Source: Beroe forskalii (taxonomy: Eukaryota > Ctenophora > Nuda > Beroida > Beroidae). From it: a stretch of 64,000 nt of DNA. The DNA is taken from positions 62,001 to 126,000 of the forward strand of contig WFMF01000376.1 of assembly GCA_011033025.1 (NCBI GenBank). The letters run 5' to 3'. The position numbers were made by a program, and so were the translations under genes. Shown piece by piece: positions 24,101 to 35,200 of this stretch. Position 1 is the stretch's first letter, and each line of letters begins with the position of its first letter. The notes under the pieces are model-generated. The model made no database searches. It saw nothing but the letters and a program-made list of their open reading frames with translations, and was not told the origin of the DNA.

Positions 24101-24224
24101 ATTATCAATTGTATTCCAATTTGCATTAAACAGGAAATATCAAGGCTGATTGGCGATTAAATATCGTGAAACCAACACTCTGGACAGCAAATCCCTTACA
24201 TTTTCTCCCTATTCGGCTGAAACC
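21102..24224. other. 3.1 kb intergenic, nothing coding
   Basis: Apart from an 11-bp microsatellite at 21544-21598 (GATATCCCTGG units) and a possible AATAAA near 21445 for the upstream gene, I see only AT-rich unique sequence. The membralin promoter should be at its right end. Confidence 0.5.
21544..21598. repeat. 11-bp microsatellite
   Basis: About five tandem GATATCCCTTG/GATATCCCTGG units. Confidence 0.8.
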
Positions 24225-25919
24225 ATGGACATTCTCCACGCAAACGACTACATGATGGCTCAAACCCACATCCGGCTCTTCCACCGCCTCTTCTACAAAG
24301 TATCCCTGTTCTACGTGGCCAACGTGCCTCGCTCCGCCCGGCGCATCCTCAACAAGATCATGTTGGTTCAGGCTGTGTGTTGTCTCTTCCTCCTCTTCTA
24401 CGTACACCGGACTTTCCTCAGCAGTCCTGGGACTTGTTTAGATTCCTTGGCAGATACCTTCCCTATTGACGGCATTGTGAGGGTTCAGATCAACACCAGC
24501 AAGTCTTTCTACTCCCTGCCCCTGGATAGGGAGATCCTGTATGAAGATGAGGAATACATCATGGAATACTCGGTACACCATGCCTTCCTGAGGATGGGAG
24601 AGAGTCTGAGAAGCAGCCTCAACATCCCCATCACTAACTATACCATCCAAAAGGTAGATCCGTGTTTTGGGAACATTTTCAGCCGTTTTCTCCTCGATAA
24701 TCTCTTTGGTTACGACGATGTGTTGATGGGGAGTTTCCGGAAGGTAGCCTCGTCTTCCGCCAACAAGGGCTTTCTCAGGAATGTCATTACAGGGGAGCAC
24801 TACAGATTCGTGGACATGTGGATTAACAAACTCAACTACGTGTTTTCCTTCCTGTTAATGATCATCCTGACGTCAGTTACTGCCATGCTGATGAGGTTGT
24901 GTCATCACCAACTCTTCAAGTTCTTCTGCAAACTCCTCTTTGCGCTGCAGCAGAACCAGGTTTTATACCCCGTGTGGATGCCCTTCCCCATTGCTTCGCT
25001 CCTGACCATGTTCCTAGGACTATGGGGTCTGGAAACCATCATGACGGAACTGCTTGACGACCCTATGGTGAGTTTCCACCTGATAGCCTTCGTGTGGATG
25101 GCAGACAACTACTACACGATCTGTTGTCACAGCTACCTCTCCCGGAAATACTTCCCCCTCTTCTTCTACCTGTCCAGTTACCTCTTCTACGCCTTCCACA
25201 ACCAGTTTAACGGCCAGTTCTCAGGACTAGCTCTGGTCACCACCTTCACCACCACTCAGCTGTGCATGGTGTACTGTTTCCACCAGTATGAGCTGCCAAT
25301 CATTGAGCTGTTCGTCTCAAGGAGCAGGAGAGAGGGGGCTCCCCACTCTAATCCCCTCACAGTGGAGGCCATGGTGACCAGCCTGGTGCAGCTCCAACAG
25401 AATGGCTACGGCTCTCTAGAGCCCTACATCATCCCTAATTTGGAGCGAGGGGAGTTTGATCTGTCCTGGGTGGCGTATTACCAGAATGTGTTGCGGATGA
25501 GGTGGGGCGTGCTCTATAGGAACCTCCTGAGGTATAGACCTGTTAACAGGTACCTCCAGCTATTCGGCGTCAGAACCAGGGCTAATTACTTCGACGCTGT
25601 TGACGGTGCCTCCCCGCCCCTTGTCCTTGATGAAGATGAAGTAACGCCAGAGGAGCCCTCCTTCGACCCCTCCCCTTCCTCCACCCCAGAAGTCGTGGAG
25701 CAGTCTGCAGACCCCTTTCCAGGGGGAGTATTGCCATCAGGTAGAGGGGAGGGGAGCAGACCTAATGCTTACCTGGCTGCCAGGTTCCATCTCAGCGAGG
25801 CGTTGCGGAGAAGGGGCGTGTCTAGAAGCCCTACACTCCAGCGTTTCGTGGCTGAGCAGAACCAACCAGTTGAGGAGGGAGAGGTGGAGGAGGAGGCTCT
25901 TCCGCATAGCATTGACTGA
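24225..25919 (+). CDS. TMEM259: Membralin (TMEM259 family), intronless
   Basis: A single exon encodes 564 residues. Membralin is a multipass ER membrane protein tied to ER-associated degradation. Family landmarks are present in order: the N-terminal RLFHRLFYKVSLFY segment, a first membrane helix near residue 45, a luminal domain with EDEEYIMEYSVHHAFLRM and GYDDVLMGS, the signature NKGFLRNVITGEHYRFV, then a membrane block with ADNYYTICCH, FNGQFSGLAL and FHQYELP. The C-terminal third is Pro/Ser/Glu-rich and cytosolic. I chose ATG 24225 (context AACCATGG). The frame is open back to 24150 only through a TTG, with no upstream ATG. Lack of introns contrasts with intron-rich neighbours and suggests an old retrocopy or intron loss; no poly(A) tract or target duplication is obvious. 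Confidence 0.93.
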   Translation: MDILHANDYMMAQTHIRLFHRLFYKVSLFYVANVPRSARRILNKIMLVQAVCCLFLLFYVHRTFLSSPGTCLDSLADTFPIDGIVRVQINTSKSFYSLPLDREILYEDEEYIMEYSVHHAFLRMGESLRSSLNIPITNYTIQKVDPCFGNIFSRFLLDNLFGYDDVLMGSFRKVASSSANKGFLRNVITGEHYRFVDMWINKLNYVFSFLLMIILTSVTAMLMRLCHHQLFKFFCKLLFALQQNQVLYPVWMPFPIASLLTMFLGLWGLETIMTELLDDPMVSFHLIAFVWMADNYYTICCHSYLSRKYFPLFFYLSSYLFYAFHNQFNGQFSGLALVTTFTTTQLCMVYCFHQYELPIIELFVSRSRREGAPHSNPLTVEAMVTSLVQLQQNGYGSLEPYIIPNLERGEFDLSWVAYYQNVLRMRWGVLYRNLLRYRPVNRYLQLFGVRTRANYFDAVDGASPPLVLDEDEVTPEEPSFDPSPSSTPEVVEQSADPFPGGVLPSGRGEGSRPNAYLAARFHLSEALRRRGVSRSPTLQRFVAEQNQPVEEGEVEEEALPHSID

Positions 25920-27187
25920 ACTCTTTGGTGGGGAGGAATGTTGTATGTTTGCCATGTTGCCATGGTGATTTATTTTCATTTCATATGATCTGATTGATAA
26001 AATTGAATGATAGTGCCAGATAATGTTATCATATTTTTCAGAAAACTCTTTGTTGAATAATCATTACGTTTTATGAGCCATGCTAAACGAAAATCTTCAT
26101 TATCCTAAATTATTGTCATCTGTGGAATTATTGTCATCTGTGGAATTGTCATCTCTGTTTTCTTTTAAATAATCCCGATATAATTAGTCACCGATGACAT
26201 TCTGCCTCTGGTAATCTATTTACGAAAATCTTTAACTTATGTCGAAAAAGTTGTTATTGTTAATTCTTATTAATCGTCAATTGTCTGTCAATTTTTGAAT
26301 TTTAGTCTCAAATTCATCAAGGCTTTGAAATACACCGTTAGAATATGATCTTTCCCTTTAGCTGTATATTAGTAAATTCTTGGTAATAAAATATTTATGC
26401 TATTAAAAATGCGTATCTAAAACGAACATGTTTGTAAAAGCTGTTAATGCTGTTAAGCTATCTAATGTTTCACAAGTAGAATTACTGAAAAACTTGAAGT
26501 TTAATGTGTTATTTGTTTAGCAAATGATGATTTTCATTTAATCAGTATTTCTTGATTATCATGAAAATTCAATAACGTCTACGTTTCGGTTTATTGCACG
26601 CAAGAAAATATGAAATTCGATATTCATGAACATATTGTAAAAAACTGCTGAATGGACCAAAAAATATCATACTATTGCATCTGATTTTTAGTATAAATTT
26701 CTTTTAATACTGTAGTACTAGTTGGCTCATCGGAAAGTAGTCGGCTTGACCCAAAATTTTAAACTTCCCTGGTGCACTGAAGCATTTATCAAATATCAAC
26801 TCACCATCTTGCTTTACACTTTGGTATCAAAAGTTGACACTGCAGCGTGTACAGACAACAGAAATTTGTAAGTCAATTGGTGTTCTCTCTCGTCACCTGC
26901 TGATGGAAAACCTCATCGCAGTTGACAAGGGAGGACCTTGCATCTGTAGGGTAACCGCTGATGATTCGCAGTTTAGTCTCTTCCCTCTCCATTCCGATCT
27001 TTGGATTAGAAAAGTGATATTCAGAATTTATTTATATCTGTCATATACCCATACACCTTTATACTTTTATAGATAAGACTTTGGATTACAGTCAATATAC
27101 CAGGTTATTTAAAATGTTTGGTCACGTGACAGAGCCGGCCAATTTCCAATTGAACTGAAAATAATGAATAAACTCACCCAAGATTAA
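25920..27187. other. 1.3 kb intergenic, nothing recognised
   Basis: AT-rich spacer. A short duplicated ATTGTCATCTGTGGAATT lies near 26110-26150. A CACGTGAC E-box at about 27123 is 65 bases before the cyclophilin ATG. The 80-codon frame at 26834-27076 has no support. Confidence 0.4.
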
Positions 27188-28626
27188 ATGTCACTGGGAA
27201 GTGGTGCTCATGTGTACTTCCAGTTGGTGGTCAAGAGAATCATCAACTCCACCTTAGCTCATAAACCTCCTAGCAGAACGAAGTACATCCTCGATCTCTC
27301 CTTTATAAAGATAAGACTCTTCGATAAGGTTTGTTATTTTAGAGGATGCTGTACATTCTGCTGACCAAATAATTAGGTACATATTGATATTACTGCGTAT
27401 ATTAATATGTACTGTAATATGTACTGTATATTAATATTACTGCGTATATTAAAATTACTGCGTATAGTTTATGTGGAGTCATATAATTTGATTTTGAGCT
27501 AACTGTTAAGTGGGTTCTCTGCAATGCTGCTAAATTCTTAAATGAGAAAGAGCAGTTTTCAGCATATTTATGATTATTTTGGGTCATTTATGGTTCAAAG
27601 AGTCAATTATGCCCAGATATTGGTGTTTTTGAGAGGCTATATAATAATTACACCCTCGCCCCCTCAGGTTGCGCCCCGGACGTGTCACAACTTCACTCAG
27701 CTCTGTACCCACGGTGAGGGGTTTGGATATACGGGCTCCTCCTTCGATCACGTGGTCAGAGGCTTCGGTCTGTACGGAGGTTTGTGTTTCAGTGTGTGTG
27801 TGTGGTTTTAATGTTTACATTGATCTAATCACGCATGGCTCTATTTTAACGCATGCACACGGTAGAAAATTTAATTGTCTGTACGTACTTATGTCCTACT
27901 CCTATACCCCTCACAAACCCATGCAAATATCCCATGCCAATATCCCAGGAGACATTGTACAACGTTCCTATACCCCTCACAAACCCATGCAAATATCCCA
28001 TGCCAATATCCCAGGAGACATTGTACAGCGTACCTATACCCCTCACAAACCCATGCAAATATCCCATTATCCCAGGAGACATTGTACAGCGTACCTACCC
28101 CGAGCAACCCCACGATGAACCCCACATCGGTCTCTCCTGGTCGGGTAAGGTTGAGAGCTTCAAGAAGCCCCGCTACCTGGCGATGCCTCACGCCCGTCTC
28201 GGCTCCTGCGGCAGATCAGTGTACGGAACCGCCATGTCAGAACGTGTGTACGAGGACGAGACCTACTTTGAGGACGAGACATTCGACATCCCGCACGATC
28301 GGCCGGGTATCCTGACTATGATAGGTGCCGGATCTCCGCACACCAACTCCTCCAGGTTCCTGGTGCTGACTGCGCCTGCACCTCACTTGGATGGGAAACA
28401 CGTAGCGTTCGGGGAGGTGGTGGAAGGGCTGGACACAGTCCAGGAAATAGACAGGATGTGTGGCTCTCAGAGCGGACATCCCACGCATTTAGTGGAGATA
28501 GTGCAGTCAGGCGCACTACAGGAGATGGCGGATAAACTGCCTCCTCCCAGGACTTTAGAGGAGCTGAACTTCGTGCCAGAGCACGATCCGAAGCAATATC
28601 AGAAGGCCCCTGTATATCTGGAATAG
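27188..28626 (+). CDS. Divergent cyclophilin, PPIL6-like
   Basis: Three exons (27188-27328, 27668-27779, 28076-28626) total 804 bases, giving 267 residues in phase. Cyclophilin landmarks are in order: KIRLFDKVAPRTCHNF, LCTHGEGFGYTGSSFDHVV, GLYGGDIV, then SVYG, FEDETFDIPHDRPGILTM, HTNSSRFLVLT and HLDGKHVAFGEVVEGLD. GGDIV and the DIPHxRPG region resemble human PPIL6. An insertion of about 45 residues separates GGDIV from SVYG. Key peptidyl-prolyl isomerase positions look lost: the active-site Arg (HRV becomes DHV), the Gln of SQFF (SRFL) and the Trp before LDGKH (His here). A binding or structural role is likelier than catalysis. PPIL6 is linked to ciliated cells in vertebrates (known family context), but orthology is uncertain. 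Intron 2 ends in repeats of its own acceptor. Confidence 0.75.
27893..28090 (+). repeat. 66-bp repeat of cyclophilin exon-3 acceptor
   Basis: Three units, spaced 66 and then 61 bases. Each has CCTCACAAACCCATGCAAAT, then TATCCCAG and GAGACATTGTACARCGT. The third CCCAG ends at 28075 and is the functional acceptor. The two upstream CCCAG sites (ending 27948 and 28014) are copies. Confidence 0.85.
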
Positions 28627-29200
28627 GGGGAAAGGGGTGGTTTGGAAAGCTAGAATATTCATTAGTCCATGGCTTCTGTCAATATCATGATGGCTCTGAG
28701 GAATCTGCATCACTCAGTCATTATTTTAATTTTCCGTTTCGGTATTCCTGATTTAGCTGTCAGAGTCAAATAACGCTCTGAGCTTCAGCTACTCATATGA
28801 AATATGGCTTCTGCACAATATCTCTTTCAACCAATAACTGGTTCTGTACCTGTTGTTTATTTCGGATTAAGGAATTTAATTTATTAGAATGTTTTTATTA
28901 CTTTTGATAGTGATTTCTGTGATTTTGTCTTTTTATTATATGCTGTTCATTATTCCCGCCCTGGCCAGGGCAGGACGTCCAAAGTTTTTGGAGAGCCTAT
29001 GTTGTTTAAACTTTTGGTAAAATTTCAATAGTTTGTCCACAATAATCGATTAAATCGCAAAGAAGACTAGCGATTATTATTTCTATTTCTGTGATATTCT
29101 ATTTTCTTACTTGTTTCCCATTTCATAGCAAAGATCGCAGAGTTGGTTGGTGGTTGCTTAGGAATAGGATTGACACGAAATCTTTAATGTCAGAAGGAAA
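28627..29200. other. Intergenic, nothing recognised
   Basis: AT-rich spacer with one perfect CCCTGGCCAGGG palindrome near 28960; the same word occurs near 16050. Confidence 0.4.
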
Positions 29201-32200
29201 ATGCTTTCACATCTAATCAAAAACATAGGGATCCGGAGCCGCGTGGGATCCATATCATTTTACAGGTTTGTTTGGGATTTGGGAACGATTCCATATTTGA
29301 TTTTTTAAACCTGATCGGACCCTTTCCTCGTAAAATCATTTGTTTCAGATTTAGCAATGGAATTATCATCTCGTGATCCACAACCCCTCTTACCGAGGTG
29401 TTCCGACCTAGTTTACACCACGTGACGGTATATTGTATTTCTCCTGCGGCTCTAACTTTTGATTCAATCGTCATTGTCAAACCATTTGAATAATTAACTC
29501 TCAGGAACTTTGCCGCTCAAGTTGGGATTGGAGCTGACATCCCGGGTCACACACTAGACGATATCATGAAGACAGAACTGCTGAAGGATGCTACACCAGA
29601 AGATATAAGCACATTCTTCAAGTCTAACTTTGGTGTTTCAACCATCTCATTTGAAGTGGTTGGCTGGTTGCGACACCAAGGTTAAATACTTTCTGACGGT
29701 TTTGAATTAATTAAGAACGGGTGCATGGATCAGGATGCAAATTGAGGCATGTAGTAACTACCGGATTCTCGGGTCGTGTTGCAAAGTATACTTTGTATTC
29801 TTCCATCTTGAATAATAAGGTCTGATTTTAACCCCTCGCCTCCCTCGTGCTGATTACGTGAAATAACACTTCCTCCTTCAGATATCCCGAGTTTGGACTG
29901 AGTACCACCAAAACAAGGAAGGCTTTGTTTGCGGGGTCATACCTTCCCTTCACTACGCCGAGATAGAAGCTAAAGGAAAGATATGTCCTCGAGTAAGCTA
30001 GGGTGAATATTAAATGTGTTTCAGGGTGGGATGCTACTAATTAATTATAGAACCATCTGAAGTTTTCGAGAGGGTCTTTAATATATAGGCACTCGCCTGA
30101 TCGGGTCCATATATATTGGACATTGGTTGAGACCCTCGCCATACGGGGCCAAAACCCGATGCATCCCCGGGCTTACGACCGATAGGCGCGTGTCTATCAG
30201 GGCGCTGAAAAGCCCCCTCGGCGGTTTGCGAACCCGAGGGCAAGCATTGCACGGTGACTCTAACGGTAGAAATTTCATATATTTCCCTATATTTCACGCA
30301 GGAATTTGGGGCATTACCCGTGGTTTGATTTACACCAAAATCGATACTTCGCATGTTTGAGGGTCAAAGGCGCAACTGTCAAAATTTCATATCGATTGCA
30401 TAAAAAATGACCAAGTTATGACAACTTATTCACACCGTAATCGTACACGCGATGCGTACGCATCGGCCATCGAGCTGTTTGCCTGCGCGCTTGCGAGCTT
30501 AGTCCTGGCCGTTGCCAAGCAACGCGCGATCCTTTGAATTGAATTTCGGCACGTGCGCGCTCATTTTCGTTTACAATTCATTGAATACGCTTGCATTTAG
30601 CAACTCATCTACTTATTTTCTTCAAATTTTGATCATCAAATCTGAAGATGACCACACAAGGAGTAAATATACCTGCTGGTTTTCCAGACCTGCTGAATGA
30701 CTTCGTTATCCACGTCATGAGAACTAAACCAGCCAGCCAGGTGGACTGCGCCGTCGAGTATTTTCTGGAGCTTCAAAGACAGATCCGGGAAAACGAACCT
30801 AAGTCCATAAAGGTGGGAGAAAGCAACGTCATGTCCTATCTGGATGTCTCCAACGAAGCACAGGTAATTTTATCTTCCAGTGAACGATCCTCCAATTTTG
30901 AATATTGTGAAGTTAGGATCATGCGATGTCCAGTTTTTTAAAGTTTTTTTTTAAGTTTTTTTAAAGGTTTTTTGTTTTTTTGATTTAAATTTTCTCATTA
31001 TATGTTCTACACTTCTACTGATAGTGAAATGGAAAGTAACATCCACTGCTCACAGGTTAATCAAAACCAGTGCACGGCATCGAACCAGAATGAGAACGCT
31101 GGTGCCGATCAGACCAATGCTATCGAGATATCAGGTACATCGAATTACTAGATTTTAATCCTTTATCAGATTTCGCCATACCGATTTGTCATCCTTCATG
31201 CTTGTGCTTGTTTTCTACTTGACTTTTCGAGCGGTTAATATTTCCCTCTCCGTCGTCTTTGGGAGTTGAAAAACTTTGTGGAGGGCGGAGGCGCGGCGCG
31301 TAGAGTTAACTAAATTTAGGTTTCACGTGTGACCATCAGTTCATGAACGCCGCGCATGATTTGTAATTTCGTTGTAATTTTCGCGCAACGTTTTCATTTC
31401 TCATAAGAATTGTGTTACGTTTGCGTTATGTCGACTTTTGCGTAGGTTACAGTTCCTACATGTTATGTATCTGTTGCTTGTTAGAAACTGAATAATGATT
31501 GTTCTTACCTACTCCCAGTTATTCATACTTTTGATTGGAACAGAAACAACTTATTCCATCGAACAAAACTAGAATGTTGTTGTTCGAACTTCAGTATATA
31601 ATACCTTACCGTACATAATTGTGACGAAATTTAGTTTCACGAACCTAAAATTTCAGATACAAAAGATAATGAAATCATACAATCATCTGAAAAGAACACT
31701 GAGAAAGGTCAACCCAAGGAACTCCAATGCAATGCAAATCAAGGTTAATTCCAAATCAGTTTTCCACTCTTGCCAGCTGAAATAGAAATTCCAAATGCAG
31801 GAATTCGAACTCGGTTACATTTTATCTTCATCATCAGTCAATAGAAGGCACGATAATTATTGATTTGAAACATCCTAATAGTAATTGGAGATGTTGCTCC
31901 CACATCCTCAAGCCCATTGTGTAGACGCCCTCCCAAGCCCTCCTACCGCTTTCTCAACCCATCCTATCCCTCTTTCAACCCTTGATACACCTTTCTCAAC
32001 CCTTACTACCCCTCCTTCAACCCATCTACCCCTCTTTTTACCCTTCCTATTACCAATTTCACCTTTTCTACCCTTATTTTAAACTCTCCTACGCCTCTCT
32101 CAGCCCTTCCTACCCCTCTCTCTACCGTTCGTACCCCTCTTTTACCCCTCTCTCATTCTTTAATCTCCGTGAAAAATGTGAGGGGGTGCACCCCCCTTCA

Positions 32201-35200
32201 AACTTTTCAATGATGGATATGAAATAGCTGAGTTTCAACGTATAGAATAAAGTTACCACCTATTCTAAACATAACCTTTCAGAGGTGAATGAAGTTATGG
32301 ATCCTGCTGAGAAGACAGAAGCAGCTCTAGCCACGGAAACGATTTCAATTGCACAAGGTAAAGCAGCGTGTGTCTCAATTATGATACTTATAATGTCAGA
32401 CCTGCTGATATTATGCACCATCATCTGGCCTACAAAGCAAAAGGATTATGAAATTGAAACAAATTGATGACTAGTATTCTAGTCATCATCAAGTAAATTC
32501 TTATCTGGTAAAATGACCGTTTCAATTTCAGAAGATAAAGAGAGTGATGCAGAGATTGGGAAGATCGCTGTAGAACAAACCTCTAATAAGAACATTCCAG
32601 CATTTGCTGATGAATCTGTGACGCGCCCTGTCACTTCGGTCCATTCTCTTCGTAGCCGAAGGACCCGCTTCTTAGCTTCAGTGAAAGAAATCACCGAAGA
32701 AGAAGAAGAATTTGAAGAAGAGGTCTTGGTGACGTCTCCCAGTTTGTCCTCTGCAGGAAGCACAGCATCGTTGAAAAGCTCAGCATCTGCCAAAACTGAC
32801 GCATCCAGAAAAAGTTATAGTTCTGCCAAAAGTTCTTCCTTGAAAAGCTCTGCATCTGTAAAAAGTTCCTCATCCAAGAAAACTGTTCCTTCAATAAAGA
32901 GCTCTGTCAAGAACTCTGCTTCTGAGAAATCCTCTGCTTCTCAGAAAACAACTTCCAGGAAGAAAAGCAGCAATACAGTCCAACGTAGCCAGGAAACGCA
33001 AATTGAATCAGCAGAACACGTTGAAAGCTCTGATAGTGAGCTGACAGCAGTTCCGTCGACAACTTCGACGATCAGAGCTTTTGAAGAGGAATTGGAGGCG
33101 CTGGGAGATATCGCCCTTATGGGGTCCCTGGCTGACGATAAATCAGCTGCGTCTCAAGTTGGAGTTTCACGAGAGCCATCCAGTACATCCGTGAAATCTT
33201 CAAAGTCAGTGAAATCAGACATCGGAATTCCCAGGGAATCATCTAGGACATCCAACAAGTCCGCTAAATCTGTGAAATCTCAAGTTGGAATTTCACGAGA
33301 GCCATCGAGTACATCCGTGAAATCTTCAAAGTCAGTGAAATCAGACATCGGAATTCCCAAGGAATCATCTGGGACATCCAACAAGTCCGCTAAATCTGTG
33401 AAATCTCAAGTTGGAATTTCACGAGAGCCATCCAGTACATCCGTGAAATCTTCAAAGTCAGTGAAATCAGACATCGGAATTCCCAAGGAATCATCTAGGA
33501 CATCCATCAAGTCCTCTAAATCTGTGAAATCTCAAGTTGGAATTTCACGAGAGCCATCGAGTACATCCGTGAAATCTTCAAAGTCAGTGAAATCAGACAT
33601 CGGAATTCCCAAGGAGTCATCTAGGACCTCCATCAAGTCCTCTAAATCTGTGAAATCTCAAGTTGGAATTTCACGAGAGCCATCGAGTACATCCGTGAAA
33701 TCTTCAAAGTCAGTGAACTCAGACATCGGAATTCCCAAGGAATCATCTAGGACCTCCATCAAGTCCTCTAAATCTGTGAAATCTCAAGTTGGAATTTCAC
33801 GAGAGCCATCGAGTACATCCGTGAAATCTTCAAAGTCAGTGAAATCAGACATCGGAATTCCCAAGGAATCATCTAGGACCTCCATCAAGTCCTCTAAATC
33901 TGTGAAATCTCAAGTTGGAATTTCACGAGAGCCATCGAGTACATCCGTGAAATCTTCAAAGTCAGTGAAATCAGACATCGGAATTCCCAAGGAATCATCT
34001 AGGACCTCCATCAAGTCCTCTAAATCTGTGAAATCTCAAGTTGGAATTTCACGAGAGCCATCGAGTACATCCGTGAAATCTTCAAAGTCAGAGAAATCAG
34101 ACATCGGAATTCCAAAGGAATCATCTAGGACTTCCATCAAGTCCTCTAAATCTGTGAAATCTCAAGTTGGAATTTCACGAGAGCCATCGAGTACATCCGT
34201 GAAATCTTCAAAGTCAGTGAAATCAGACATCGGAATTCCCAAGGAGTTATCTAGGACCTCCATCAAGTCCTCTAAATCTGTGAAATCTCAAGTTGGAATT
34301 TCACGAGAGCCATCGAGTACATCCGTGAAATCTTCAAAATCAGTGAAATCAGACATTGGAATTCCCAAGGAATCATCTAGGACCTCCATCAAGTCCTCTA
34401 AATCTGTGAAATCTCAAGTTGGAATTTCACGAGAGCCATCGAGTACATCCGTGAAATCTTCAAAGTCAGTGAAATCAGACATCGGAATTCCCAAGGAATC
34501 ATCTAGGACTTCCATCAAGTCCTCTAAATCTGTGAAATCTCAAGTTGGAATTTCAAGAGAGCCATCGAGTACATCCGTGAAATCTTCAAAGTCAGTGAAA
34601 TCAGGCATCGGAATTCCCAAGGAATCATCTAGGACATCCACCAAGTCCGCTAAATCTGTGAAATCTGAGGTTGGATTTTCACGAGAGCCATCCAGTACAT
34701 CCGTGAAATCTTCAAAGTCAGTGAAATCAGACATCGGAATTCCCAAGGAATCATCTAGGACATCCAACAAGTCCTCTAAATCTGCTAAATCCCGATGATC
34801 AAAAACAGATAATACAGAAAATCAGAAAGCATAAAAAAATGAAACAGTGCTCTGACAAAAAACTTTAAAAGTACAAAAACACAAAAAAATACATTAAAAC
34901 ATTGTACTGATACGCGTTACAATGTTGCATGACAATGTTGCATTACACTAATGCATAACAATGATGCATACCAATGATCCATGATAATTATGCATTATTT
35001 TGTAATTTGTTGTATTGTAATTGTATTTTGATTATTCTGTATATTTTGTTTTGTATATAAAATAAGAACAATAAAAATTGTTTTATTGAGTCTCATCAAC
35101 AATATAATTTCACAAAAAAATGATATTGAATCATCGAATGTAGATTTCACAAGTGTCGCGAAAAATGAGAATTTTTCTGGAATTTCTGAGTCGCGCGGTG

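Noticed and set aside
24150-24224. Upstream start for membralin at 24150
   Set aside because: That frame opens with TTG. The first ATG is 24225 in good context, and the family N-terminus aligns after it.
28078-28086. Coding use of all three 66-bp cyclophilin repeat units
   Set aside because: The last spacing is 61 bases, so inclusion of the earlier units shifts frame before the conserved domain.
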